This document shows positions 56,190-64,000 of a stretch of DNA of 64,000 nt, one piece after another. This stretch comes from JAAFIW01 sp031414805 (GTDB lineage Bacteria; Pseudomonadota; Gammaproteobacteria; Burkholderiales; Burkholderiaceae_C). Positions within the stretch are counted from its first letter, which is position 1; every line of letters starts with the position of its first letter. The position numbers were made by a program, and so were the translations under genes. The notes under the pieces were generated by a model. That model saw nothing but the letters and a program-made list of their open reading frames with translations. It was not told the origin of the DNA and did no database searches. Location: positions 1 through 64,000 of the forward strand of contig JANOQJ010000044.1 of assembly GCA_031414805.1 (NCBI GenBank), given 5' to 3'.

Positions 56190-56984
56190 TCAGACTGCGA
56201 GCGCCTGCGTCACCGCCCGTTGCGTCATCACGCTGATCAGGTTCGCCCGGTAGGCTGCTGTCGCGTGAATGTCGCTGGACAGGTCGCTGGAATCGATCAC
56301 CACTTTGGCGGCTGCTTCGGCTGTGAAGCTGGCACTCAAAGCCGCTTCCAGACCCGCATGGCGAAACACGCCGTTGCCACCACCGGTTACGGCGACGCGC
56401 ACACCGCCGTCGGTCTGCGCGACGAACACCCCAATCATCGCGAAACGCGAGGCGGTTTGTTTGAACTTGATGTAGGCGGCGCGCTTGGGAATAGGAAAGC
56501 TGATGCCGGTGATCAATTCGCCATCTGCCAGGGCCGTGGTGAACATGCCCTGAAAGTAGTCATCGGCCGCAATGGTGCGCGTGTTGGTGTGCACCGTCGC
56601 GCCCAGTGCCAGCACGGCGCTGGGGTAGCAGGCGCTGGGGTCATTGTTGGCGACGGAGCCACCCAGGGTGCCCATGGCGCGAACCTGTTTGTCACCGATG
56701 TGGGCTGCCAGATCGGCCAGCGCAGGGATGGCGGCTTTGACGTCGGCGCTGGTGGCCACGTCGGCATGGCGGGTCATGGCACCGATGACCAGGGCGTTGC
56801 CATCATTCTTGATGCTGGCCAAGCCGCTGATGCCGCCCAGGTCTGCCAGCTGCTCAGGGCTGGACAGGCGCAACTTCATGGAAGCCAGCAGGGTTTGACC
56901 ACCGGCCAGAACCTTGGCACCCGCGCTAGCGAGTTTGGCGGCGTCAGCGACCGAGGTGGGACGTTCGAAGGTGAATGTGTACAT
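56190..56984 (-). CDS. coxM: Molybdenum hydroxylase, FAD-binding medium subunit
   Basis: 264 residues from the ATG at 56984, with GGAGA before it. It passes electrons from the iron-sulfur subunit to FAD. Blocks MYTFTFERPTSVADAAKL, AGGQTLLASMKLRLSSPEQLADL (FAD pyrophosphate loop), IGDKQVRAMGTLGGSVANND (second FAD loop) and SACYPSAVLALGA are diagnostic of the CoxM/XdhB family. Downstream of coxL with 11 bp between them. Confidence 0.92.
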   Translation of the reverse strand: MYTFTFERPTSVADAAKLASAGAKVLAGGQTLLASMKLRLSSPEQLADLGGISGLASIKNDGNALVIGAMTRHADVATSADVKAAIPALADLAAHIGDKQVRAMGTLGGSVANNDPSACYPSAVLALGATVHTNTRTIAADDYFQGMFTTALADGELITGISFPIPKRAAYIKFKQTASRFAMIGVFVAQTDGGVRVAVTGGGNGVFRHAGLEAALSASFTAEAAAKVVIDSSDLSSDIHATAAYRANLISVMTQRAVTQALAV

Positions 56985-56995
56985 GGTGTATCTCC

Positions 56996-59368
56996 TCAGG
57001 CTTTGGATTTCTGAATCGCTTCCCACACCCGCGCAGGCGAGGCGGGCATGTCGAACTCTTTGACGCCCATGTCTCTCAAGGCATCCAGCACGGCGTTGAT
57101 CACGGCTGGCGGCGAGCCAATCGCGCCGGCTTCGCCGCAACCCTTGGTGCCCAGCGGGTTGTGGCTGCACGGGGTGCACACATGGCCCAGCTTGAACTCC
57201 GGGAAGTCGTCGGCACGCGGCATGGTGTAGTCCATGAAGCTGCCGGTCAGCAACTGGCCTGTTTCTTCGTCGTACACACAGTTTTCCATCAGCGCCTGGC
57301 CAATGCCCTGCACCAGGCCGCCATGCACCTGCCCTTCGACAATCATCGGGTTGATGATGGTGCCAAAGTCGTCGACTGCGGTGAACTTGTCTACGCGGGT
57401 CACGCCGGTGGCGGGGTCAATTTCCACTTCGCAGATGTAGGTGCCTGCGGGGAAGGTGAAGTTGGTGGGGTCATAGAAAGCGGTTTCGTTCAGGCCGGGC
57501 TCCAGCTTGTCGAGCGGGTAGTTGTGGGGCACGTAGGCGGTGAGTGCCACCTGGCCAAACGTCACTTTTTTGTCGGTGCCTTTGATGGTGAACTCGCCAT
57601 TGACAAACTCCACATCGGCATCGCTGGCCTCCATCAAATGGGCGGCAATTTTCTTGGCCTTGGTCTCGATTTTGTCCAGCGCCTTCATGATGGCCGCACC
57701 ACCCACGCTGATGGAGCGCGAGCCATACGTGCCCATGCCAAACGGTACGCGGCCGGTGTCGCCATGCACCACATCGACGTTTTCAACCGGAATGCCCAGA
57801 CGGGCTGCCACCACCTGTGCAAACGTGGTTTCGTGGCCCTGGCCGTGGCTGTGCGAACCGGTGAACACCGTCACGCTGCCGGTGGGGTGCACGCGCACCT
57901 CGCCGCATTCAAACAAGCCCGCCCGTGCACCTAGCGCACCAGCAATGTTGGAAGGCGCAATACCGCACGCCTCGATGTAGCTGCTGTAGCCAATACCCCG
58001 CTTCAAGCCCTTGGCCGCGCTGGCGGCTTTGCGGGCGGCAAAGCCGTCCACATCGCCCAGCTTTTTCGCGCCATCCATGCAGGCCTGGAAGTCGCCCACG
58101 TCGTACATCAAAGCTACCGGCGTTTGGTATGGGAAGGTGCGCACAAAATTGCGCTGGCGAATTTCGTCCTGCGCCAACCCCAGATCCCAGGCGCAGCGGG
58201 ACACCAGGCGCTCCAGCAAATACGTGGCTTCGGGTCTGCCGGCACCGCGGTACGCATCAACCGGCGCGGTGTTGGTAAACCAGGCATCCACTTCGACGTA
58301 AATCTGCGGGCAGGTGTACTGGCCCGCCAGCAAGGTGGCGTAAAGAATCGTGGGTACTGCGGGCGCGAAGGTCGACAAATACGCGCCCATGTTGGCGTCG
58401 GTATGCACGCGCATGGCCAGGAACTTGCCGTCTTTGTCCATCGCCATCTCCGCGTGGCTCACATGGTCGCGTCCATGCGCATCCGACAAGAAGGCTTCGC
58501 TGCGGTCGGCTGTCCATTTGATGGCGCAATTGAGCTGTTTGGCAGCCCAGGTCAGCGCCACGTCTTCCGCATACAAAAAGATTTTGGAGCCAAAACCACC
58601 GCCCACATCGGGCGCAATCACACGCACCTTGTGCTCTGGCAGGCCCAGCACGAAAGCGGTCATCAGAAGACGCTCGACGTGCGGGTTCTGGTTGGACACA
58701 TACAGGGTGTAGTCCTCGGTGGCACGGCTGTAAGCGCCGATAGCCGCACGGGGCTCCATCGCATTGGGGATCAGTCGGTTGTTGGTCAAGTCCAGCTTGG
58801 TGATATGGGCGGCATTGGCAAACGCCGCATCCACGCCCGCCTTGTCGCCAATCGCCCACTTGTAGCAATGGTTGTCGGGCGCAGCCTCGTGTAATGCGGT
58901 GGCCTTGGCGGCGTGGGTCACATTGACCACAGCGGGCAACACGTCGTAGTCCACTTCCACGGCCTCAGCGGCGTTTTTCGCCTGCTCGATGGTGTCCGCC
59001 ACCACCATGGCCACGTGGTCGCCCACATAGCGCACCTTGCCCTGGGCCAGGATAGGGTGAGGCGGCTCTTTCATCGGCTGGCCGTCGGTGCTGGTGATCA
59101 ACCATCCGCAGGGGAGCCCACCCATTTTTCCTTCGACGTCTTTGCCAGTGAACACTTTGTGAATGCCGGGCATCGCCTCGGCTTTGCTCACGTCTATGCT
59201 TTTGATCGCAGCGTGTGCATGCGGTGAGCGGACAAACACTGCGTAACGCTGGTTCGGCAGGTTGATGTCGTCGGTGTAGTTGCCTGCGCCGGTGAGGAAG
59301 CGGTAGTCTTCCTTGCGCTTGATGGACTCCCCAATGTGGGGGAGGTTTGCAAAATCGGGTGCGCCCAT
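56996..59368 (-). CDS. coxL: Molybdenum hydroxylase, large molybdopterin subunit, form II CoxL-like
   Basis: 790 residues from the ATG at 59368, with AGGAGC before it. It binds the Mo-molybdopterin cytosine dinucleotide. Blocks GNYTDDINLPNQRYAVFVRS, DVGGGFGSK, VDAYRGAGRPEATYLLERL, SHGQGHETTFAQV and GCGEAGAIGSPPAV are visible; the last carries the essential Glu. The signature AYRGAGR identifies the form II group. True CO dehydrogenases (form I) have AYxCSFR instead. So the substrate is likely something other than CO, such as an aldehyde or N-heteroaromatic compound. The iron-sulfur and FAD subunits flank it. Confidence 0.93.
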   Translation of the reverse strand: MGAPDFANLPHIGESIKRKEDYRFLTGAGNYTDDINLPNQRYAVFVRSPHAHAAIKSIDVSKAEAMPGIHKVFTGKDVEGKMGGLPCGWLITSTDGQPMKEPPHPILAQGKVRYVGDHVAMVVADTIEQAKNAAEAVEVDYDVLPAVVNVTHAAKATALHEAAPDNHCYKWAIGDKAGVDAAFANAAHITKLDLTNNRLIPNAMEPRAAIGAYSRATEDYTLYVSNQNPHVERLLMTAFVLGLPEHKVRVIAPDVGGGFGSKIFLYAEDVALTWAAKQLNCAIKWTADRSEAFLSDAHGRDHVSHAEMAMDKDGKFLAMRVHTDANMGAYLSTFAPAVPTILYATLLAGQYTCPQIYVEVDAWFTNTAPVDAYRGAGRPEATYLLERLVSRCAWDLGLAQDEIRQRNFVRTFPYQTPVALMYDVGDFQACMDGAKKLGDVDGFAARKAASAAKGLKRGIGYSSYIEACGIAPSNIAGALGARAGLFECGEVRVHPTGSVTVFTGSHSHGQGHETTFAQVVAARLGIPVENVDVVHGDTGRVPFGMGTYGSRSISVGGAAIMKALDKIETKAKKIAAHLMEASDADVEFVNGEFTIKGTDKKVTFGQVALTAYVPHNYPLDKLEPGLNETAFYDPTNFTFPAGTYICEVEIDPATGVTRVDKFTAVDDFGTIINPMIVEGQVHGGLVQGIGQALMENCVYDEETGQLLTGSFMDYTMPRADDFPEFKLGHVCTPCSHNPLGTKGCGEAGAIGSPPAVINAVLDALRDMGVKEFDMPASPARVWEAIQKSKA

Positions 59369-59397
59369 GTGTAGCTCCTGTTGAATGTGGTTGGTGT

Positions 59398-59871
59398 TCA
59401 GGCGGTTGCTGCCATGGCCGCTTGTCCATGCTGAACAGCCTTGACGATGTTCTGGTAGCCGGTACAGCGACAGATATTGCCCTCCAGCAACTCGCGAATT
59501 TCGCCTTCAGTGGCTTTAGGGTTGTGTTTGCACAGGTCTACCGCACTCATCACCATGCCGGTCGTGCAGTAGCCGCACTGCAGACCATGGCACTCTTTGA
59601 AAGCGGCCTGCATTGGATGCATGGTTCCGTCTGCGGCAGCCAAGCCTTCGATGGTGGTGATTTCCGCGCCGCTGTGCTGCACGGCCAGGGTGTTGCACGA
59701 CTTGATGGCCCGGCCGTTGACGATGATGGTGCAGGAACCGCACTGCGCGGTGTCGCAACCCACGTGGGTGCCTGTGAGTTTGAGGTTCTCGCGCAGCGCT
59801 TGCACCAGCAGCGTGTTGGGCGCGACGTCGATGCTGGACGTTTTGCCGTTGACTTTGAGTTGAACCAGCAT
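59398..59871 (-). CDS. coxS: Molybdenum hydroxylase, [2Fe-2S] small subunit
   Basis: 157 residues from the ATG at 59871 (MLVQLKVNGK), with GGAG upstream; a second ATG at 59886 is less well placed. It has the two iron-sulfur motifs: the plant-type C-x4-C-x2-C in HVGCDTAQCGSCTI with a later Cys in KSCNTL, and the C-terminal pair CGYCTTGM and CRCTGYQNIV. It moves electrons from the molybdenum centre to FAD. First gene of the S-L-M-D operon. Confidence 0.92.
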   Translation of the reverse strand: MLVQLKVNGKTSSIDVAPNTLLVQALRENLKLTGTHVGCDTAQCGSCTIIVNGRAIKSCNTLAVQHSGAEITTIEGLAAADGTMHPMQAAFKECHGLQCGYCTTGMVMSAVDLCKHNPKATEGEIRELLEGNICRCTGYQNIVKAVQHGQAAMAATA

Positions 59872-60059
59872 GTGGGTAGTCTCCATCGATAGGTTGGGTG
59901 GGTAATTTCCATCGGCATTGTTGGAGCCAGACCGTGCCCGTCGACTAGGCAAAACCCTAGAGCCCCAAAAGCCGCCTGGGAATTTCTCAAAATGAAACAC
60001 GGCGGGCGGGCGCTTGAGGCACTATCACTAGACAAAACCACTGCAACGAGACAAGCACC

Positions 60060-61187
60060 ATGTTGCCCAGCCTTGCATCAACTCTGGCCCACGACCGCCT
60101 GGCGCGAATCAGTCAGGCGCGTCAGATTGCTTTTTCTGACGACAACACGCAGGCCGTCGGCACTGCGCTCGCCGTAGAGCCCTGGGTGGAGCGCTCGTGG
60201 CGACGCTGCCTGGCACATGGCCAGCGGCCACACGACCGGCTCGGTTTTGACCTGTTGCCCCGCGAAGCTGCGCAGCGCGCGTTGGAGGCCAACCAGGGTT
60301 TGGCCCAGGCCGCCAGGCCAGTGTTGCAGCGCCTGGGTCGGGCGATTGCCAACACCCACTACTTCGCCATTCTCACCAACGCGCAGGGTGTGGTGCTGGA
60401 TGTCGATGGCCCCATTGACCACAACGACCGACGGGCCCGCGTCATCACCCGCATTGGGCTGGACTTGTCGGAGCGCGCCGTGGGCACCACGGCCATTGGC
60501 GCGGCCCTGGCCGAGCTGCAACCGGTCTGGATGCACCGGGGCGAGCATTTTTACAACGACACCAGCGCCTACAGCTGTGCCGGCGCACCCCTCTTTGGAC
60601 CCGACGGTGCCTGCATCGGCATGCTCGACTTGACCGGCATTGACACGGTGGAGCGGCCTGAACTGCGCCATCTGGTGGTGCAGTCGGCGCGCAGCATCGA
60701 AAACGCACTGACGATGGCCCGCGCCCACCGCGTGCTGCTACGGCTGAACTGGTCGCCCGCCGCGATCGGCCAGGAGACCGACGGCCTCATTGGCTTGGAC
60801 GCCGACGGCTGGGTAACTGGTGCCAATGCGGTGGCCCGGCAAATGGTGTCGGTGCTGGGCGGAACGCCCGCCGCCACGGCAGTGCACAGCAGCGAATTGT
60901 TTGCGCTGCCGTGGGAGCAGTTGTTCGACGAGAGCTTGCAGACAACGCCTGCCGAGCTGCCGCTGTGGTCTGGCCTGCGCCTGTCAGCCCTGGCGCAATC
61001 GCCCAGTGGCGCACCCACACGCCCTGTCGGACGCGCCAGCCAGACCCCGCCGCCCTTGAAAGACGTAGAAGCCGCCATGATTCAAAAAGCCATTGCTGCG
61101 GCGCACGGCAACATCAGCGTGGCAGCCAAGCAGCTGGGCATCAGCCGGGCCACGGTTTACCGGCGCCTGCATGAGAAGCGGCACTGA
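60060..61187 (+). CDS. GAF-Fis regulator, AcoR-like but without AAA+ domain
   Basis: 375 residues. The N-terminal part resembles AcoR-type sigma-54 activators (ERSWRRCLAHGQRP, then the GAF domain ARPVLQRLGRAIANTHYFAI...GTTAIGAALAELQPVWMHRGEHFYN). A PAS-like stretch follows (LIGLDADGWVTGANAVAR). The C-terminus is a Fis-type helix-turn-helix (DVEAAMIQKAIAAAHGNISV, LGISRATVYRRLHEK). The sigma-54-contacting AAA+ ATPase (GAFTGA, Walker motifs) is missing between them. It is divergent from coxS, which suggests it regulates the molybdenum hydroxylase operon without sigma-54 ATPase activity. Confidence 0.85.
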   Translation: MLPSLASTLAHDRLARISQARQIAFSDDNTQAVGTALAVEPWVERSWRRCLAHGQRPHDRLGFDLLPREAAQRALEANQGLAQAARPVLQRLGRAIANTHYFAILTNAQGVVLDVDGPIDHNDRRARVITRIGLDLSERAVGTTAIGAALAELQPVWMHRGEHFYNDTSAYSCAGAPLFGPDGACIGMLDLTGIDTVERPELRHLVVQSARSIENALTMARAHRVLLRLNWSPAAIGQETDGLIGLDADGWVTGANAVARQMVSVLGGTPAATAVHSSELFALPWEQLFDESLQTTPAELPLWSGLRLSALAQSPSGAPTRPVGRASQTPPPLKDVEAAMIQKAIAAAHGNISVAAKQLGISRATVYRRLHEKRH

Positions 61188-61191
61188 GAAC

Positions 61192-61941
61192 ATGAACCGC
61201 TTGTTGACGATGCTGGCGGCGATTGCGCTCGCGGTTTGCGCCACGGGGCCACAAGCGGGGGAGGTCAGCGTCGCCGTCGCCGCCAACTTCACCGCGCCCA
61301 TGCAAAAAATTGCCCTGGCTTTCGAACAAGACACGGGTCACAAAGCGCTGCTGGCATTTGGCTCTACCGGCAAGTTTTATGCGCAGATTAAAAACGGGGC
61401 GCCGTTTGAAGTGCTGCTGGCGGCAGACGACGAAACGCCTGCGCGTCTGGAGCAAGAGGGCCTGGGCGCGACAGGCAGTCGCTACACCTATGCGGTGGGC
61501 AGGTTGGTGCTGTACAGCGCCACACCCGGCCTGGTCGATGACAAAGGCCTGGTGCTGGCGAGTTCCTTCACCCGACTGAGCGTCGCCGACCCCAAGCTCG
61601 CACCGTACGGCGCTGCGGCGGTTCAGGCACTGACCGCGCTGGGTCATTGGCCTCGTTTGCAGGGGCGGCTGGTCACAGGCGAGAGCGTGGGGCAGGCGTT
61701 TCAATTTGTGGCCACCGGCAACGCACCGCTAGGCCTCGTGGCGTTGTCGCAAGTGATGGTGGACGGGCGCATCGGCCAGGGGTCCGCCTGGGTGGTGCCG
61801 CAGAACCTGCATGCGCCCTTGAAGCAAGATCTGTTGGTGCTCAAAGCGGGGCAAGCCAACCCGGCGGCGAAGGCGCTGGCAGATTACCTGAAGGGCGGCA
61901 AGGCGCGGGACATCATGCGCGGCTATGGGTATGGGTTTTAA
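61192..61941 (+). CDS. modA: Molybdate ABC transporter, periplasmic binding protein
   Basis: 249 residues from the ATG at 61192. The signal peptide is about residues 1-22 (ALAVCATGPQAG). Typical blocks VSVAVAANFTAPMQKIALAF, FGSTGKFYAQI (molybdate-contacting Ser/Thr), APFEVLLAADDETPARLEQE and VSAVGQAFQFVATGNAPLG-type sequence (here GESVGQAFQFVATGNAPLG) are seen. It starts 4 bp after the GAF-Fis regulator. A repeat copy separates it from modB. Confidence 0.92.
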   Translation: MNRLLTMLAAIALAVCATGPQAGEVSVAVAANFTAPMQKIALAFEQDTGHKALLAFGSTGKFYAQIKNGAPFEVLLAADDETPARLEQEGLGATGSRYTYAVGRLVLYSATPGLVDDKGLVLASSFTRLSVADPKLAPYGAAAVQALTALGHWPRLQGRLVTGESVGQAFQFVATGNAPLGLVALSQVMVDGRIGQGSAWVVPQNLHAPLKQDLLVLKAGQANPAAKALADYLKGGKARDIMRGYGYGF

Positions 61942-61970
61942 AGTCGGATTTATGACAAAAAGTGGCTATA

Positions 61971-62011
61971 GCCCTTATATATACTGCTCAAGCAGCTATA
62001 AATAATATAGC
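61971..62011 (-). repeat. Dispersed repeat inside the modABC operon (copy 15)
   Basis: GCCCTTATATATACTGCTCA then AGCAGCTATAAATAATATAG and C. Located between modA and modB, 16 bp before the modB start codon. Confidence 0.88.
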
Positions 62012-62026
62012 AATTAGTATTGCTAC

Positions 62027-62716
62027 ATGCTGTTTTCCCCTGACGACCTGGCCGCTCTGTGGCTGACTTTCAAGCTGGCTTTGCTGACCACCGTGCTGCT
62101 GCTGGTGCTGTGCACGCCGCTGGCCTGGTGGCTGGCGCGCACGCCGTCGCGCTGGGGCGCGGTGGTGGGTGCTGTGGTGTCGATGCCGCTGGTGCTGCCG
62201 CCCACGGTTCTGGGTTTTTACCTGCTGGTGGCTCTGGGGCCGAACGGGCCGGGGGGGCAGCTCACCCAAGCGCTCGGGCTGGGGCTGCTGCCGTTCACGT
62301 TTGCAGGGCTGGTGGTGGGCTCGATGATCTATTCGCTGCCCTTTGCGGTGCAGCCGCTACAAAACGCTTTTGCCGCCATTGGCCAGCGACCGATGGACGT
62401 TGCCGCCACTCTGCGCGCACGGCCGATTGACGCTTTTTTTACCGTGGCAGTACCACTGGCCCGACCCGGCTTCATCACCGCCGCCATCATGACCTTTGCG
62501 CACACCGTAGGGGAATTTGGTGTGGTGCTGATGATTGGCGGCAACATTCCGGGCAGCACGCGCCTGGTCTCCATGCAAATTTACGGCCACGTGGAAGCGC
62601 TGGAATACACCCAGGCCCATGCGCTGGCCGCCAGCATGGTGGTGTTTTCGTTTGTGGTGCTGCTGGGTCTGGCACTGGTGAACCGGCGTAGCAACCCACA
62701 TCAGGTGCAACGGTGA
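62027..62716 (+). CDS. modB: Molybdate ABC transporter, permease
   Basis: 229 residues, about five transmembrane helices. The BPD_transp_1 EAA loop reads AIGQRPMDVAATLRARPIDAFFTVAVPLARPGFITA, the contact site for ModC. The GEFGVVLMIGGNIPGSTRL block is characteristic of ModB. Its stop overlaps the GTG start of modC. Confidence 0.93.
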   Translation: MLFSPDDLAALWLTFKLALLTTVLLLVLCTPLAWWLARTPSRWGAVVGAVVSMPLVLPPTVLGFYLLVALGPNGPGGQLTQALGLGLLPFTFAGLVVGSMIYSLPFAVQPLQNAFAAIGQRPMDVAATLRARPIDAFFTVAVPLARPGFITAAIMTFAHTVGEFGVVLMIGGNIPGSTRLVSMQIYGHVEALEYTQAHALAASMVVFSFVVLLGLALVNRRSNPHQVQR

Positions 62717-63810
62717 CCGACAACACCATCGCCATCACGCTGAAGCGACCTGACTTTGCGCTGCAGGTCAAGTTGAGCCTGCCAGCGCGGGGAATCACCG
62801 TTCTTTTTGGCCCCTCGGGTTGTGGGAAAACCAGTTTGCTGCGCTGCGTGGCAGGGCTGGAACGGGCCAGCCCGGCGCGGGTGTGCATTGCAGGCCAGGT
62901 GTGGCAAGACGACGCCCAAGGCGTGTTTTTGCCCACCTGGCAGCGCCCGCTGGGTTACGTGTTTCAAGAGGCCAGCCTGTTTGACCACCTGAACGTGCAA
63001 CGCAATCTCGAATACGGCCAGCGGCGTGACCGCAGCACGCTGCGCATCTCGCTGGCCGAGGCCATCGAGCTCCTGGGCATAGGCCACCTACTTAAGCGCC
63101 GCTCGCAAGAGCTGTCGGGCGGCGAGCGCCAGCGCGTAGCCATTGCGCGCGCGCTGGCCAGTCAGCCGCAAGTGCTGCTACTGGACGAACCGTTGGCCGC
63201 GCTGGACCATGCCCGCCGCCAGGAGGTCATGCCCTGGCTGCAGCGCTTGCGCGACGAGCTGCACATTCCGATGATTTACGTCACCCACAGTGCTGAAGAG
63301 CTGGCACGCCTGGCCGACACCGTGGTTGTGCTGAACGCGGGCCAGGTCGTGGCGCAAGGTCCCGTCGCGCAAACCCTGGCGCAATTGAATCCGCCACTGT
63401 TGACCGGTGATGACACCGCCAGCCTGGTTGAGGGTACCGTCAGCGAGCATGACCTGCGCTGGAGCCTCGCGGGCGTGGCGCTGGATGGCGATGCAGCCTT
63501 GGCCCCCATGTGGCTGCCCTGGCAAGCGTCGCTAGCCTTAAGCCAGCGGGTGCGCTTGCGCGTATTGGCACGCGACGTGAGCGTACTGACCGCGCTACCA
63601 ACTGTCGGCACCAGCAGCATTCAAAACCTGTTGCCCTGTACGGTTGATGCGGTGTCTGCCGATATGCACCCCGCCCAGGCTCTGGTGCGGCTGCATTACG
63701 GAGACGGTTACCTGCTGGCGCGCGTGACGCAGCGAGCCGTTCACACGCTGCCCATTGAGGTGGGCCAAACGGTATGGGCACAGGTGAAATCAGTCGCATT
63801 AGTGGCTTGA
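62713..63810 (+). CDS. modC: Molybdate ABC transporter, ATP-binding protein
   Basis: 365 residues with a GTG start. Walker A GPSGCGKTS, signature LSGGERQRVAIARALAS, Walker B VLLLDEPLAALD and the H-loop in MIYVTHSAEEL are intact. The C-terminal part is a TOBE/MOP domain (SSIQNLLPCTVDAVSADMHP), which may bind molybdate. It completes the modABC transporter that would feed the molybdenum hydroxylase to the left. Confidence 0.94.
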   Translation: MTDNTIAITLKRPDFALQVKLSLPARGITVLFGPSGCGKTSLLRCVAGLERASPARVCIAGQVWQDDAQGVFLPTWQRPLGYVFQEASLFDHLNVQRNLEYGQRRDRSTLRISLAEAIELLGIGHLLKRRSQELSGGERQRVAIARALASQPQVLLLDEPLAALDHARRQEVMPWLQRLRDELHIPMIYVTHSAEELARLADTVVVLNAGQVVAQGPVAQTLAQLNPPLLTGDDTASLVEGTVSEHDLRWSLAGVALDGDAALAPMWLPWQASLALSQRVRLRVLARDVSVLTALPTVGTSSIQNLLPCTVDAVSADMHPAQALVRLHYGDGYLLARVTQRAVHTLPIEVGQTVWAQVKSVALVA

Positions 63811-63818
63811 ACCGCCCC

Positions 63819-63856
63819 CCTATCTAGGTAGATAGGTACCTGCCTACCTAGATAGG
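63819..63856. promoter_or_regulatory. 13-bp inverted repeat sharing 18 bp with the LodA-locus palindrome
   Basis: CCTATCTAGGTAG (63819-63831) and CTACCTAGATAGG (63844-63856) are perfect complements separated by 12 bp. The segment 63820-63837 matches 17 of 18 bases with 6941-6958. It lies between convergent modC and a LuxR-type gene, so it could also be a bidirectional terminator, though no T run follows. Confidence 0.5.
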
Positions 63857-63915
63857 TACTTGAGCATGGAAATGCGTGCAGGCAGGCCTAGACTGCTCGC
63901 CTGCCCATGATCACC

Positions 63916-64000
63916 TCAATCCACCAAGCCCAGCGCCACGGCTTTTGCAACCGCTTGCAAGCGGGTGGCAACGCCCAGCTTGCGCATCACGTTCTTGATG
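63916..64000 (-). CDS. LuxR/NarL-type response regulator, C-terminal end (cut by window edge)
   Basis: Reading back from the stop at 63916, the last 28 codons end HIKNVMRKLGVATRLQAVAKAVALGLVD. This is the recognition part of a LuxR-type helix-turn-helix (V-x3-M-RKL-x-V-x-TR-x-QAV) as found in NarL/FixJ family regulators. The receiver domain, if present, lies outside the window. Convergent with modC. Confidence 0.8.
   Translation of the reverse strand, partial: IKNVMRKLGVATRLQAVAKAVALGLVD

Noticed and set aside
63819..63856. Rho-independent terminator of modC
   Set aside because: The stem is good but there is no T run on either strand, and the sequence recurs at the LodA promoter, so an operator is at least as likely. 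Kept only as a regulatory candidate.

Overview
The window looks like a chromosomal segment of a betaproteobacterium of the family Comamonadaceae, close to the Rhodoferax/Polaromonas group. The reasons are high GC, Burkholderiales gene orders (cysS-alkA-accA-tilS-lysC; ppiA-ppiB-lpxH), Bug-type receptors, and many copies of a short dispersed repeat with the near-palindromic core CTGCTTGAGCAG. That assignment is inference from gene content. No rRNA, tRNA, CRISPR array or intact insertion sequence was recognised.

Left part (1-27 kb). A 4-oxalomesaconate hydratase (ligJ, cut by the left edge), a ModA-like binding protein and a divergent LysR regulator form the end of a protocatechuate 4,5-cleavage locus. 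Next comes the most unusual locus, 2.8-9.5 kb. A LodB-like flavoprotein lies behind a 981-residue protein that joins an N-terminal catalase-like heme domain to a C-terminal LodA-like quinoprotein amino-acid oxidase domain. Divergent to these are two tandem paralogous 154-residue proteins and a Dyp-type peroxidase. All the recognisable enzymes make or consume hydrogen peroxide. After this come an Lrp/RraA pair, an EamA exporter, a histone-H1-like SWIB protein, a serine hydrolase and two glutathione transferases. A catabolic cluster (TPP enzyme, TetR regulator, Bug receptor, Gfo/Idh/MocA dehydrogenase, DUF993, TIM-barrel isomerase) follows; near-identical palindromes flank the TetR gene. A 5'-nucleotidase lipoprotein and an alpha/beta hydrolase close this part.

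Middle part (27-43 kb). Mostly conserved genes: LD-carboxypeptidase, a receiver-domain protein, lysC, tilS, a two-gene nucleotidyltransferase cassette, accA, alkA, cysS, then an envelope/folding operon (TPR protein, L,D-transpeptidase, ppiA, ppiB, lpxH, mtfA). An orphan ATP synthase c-subunit and an XRE regulator flanked by two small membrane-protein genes with matching operator-like sites follow.

Right part (43-64 kb). A collagen-like lipoprotein, an ankyrin protein, a zinc-metalloprotease-like protein, putA, a PhoPQ-like two-component operon with PepSY and glycine-zipper proteins, and a molybdenum hydroxylase operon (coxS-L-M-D order, form II signature). The last is next to a GAF-Fis regulator and modABC, a coherent molybdenum-enzyme neighbourhood. 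The right edge cuts a LuxR-type regulator.

The dispersed repeat occurs about 15 times. Six copies lie in frame inside coding genes (LD-carboxypeptidase, tilS, cysS, and three in putA), and two more supply the ends of genes, so the repeat is translated as recurrent short peptides.
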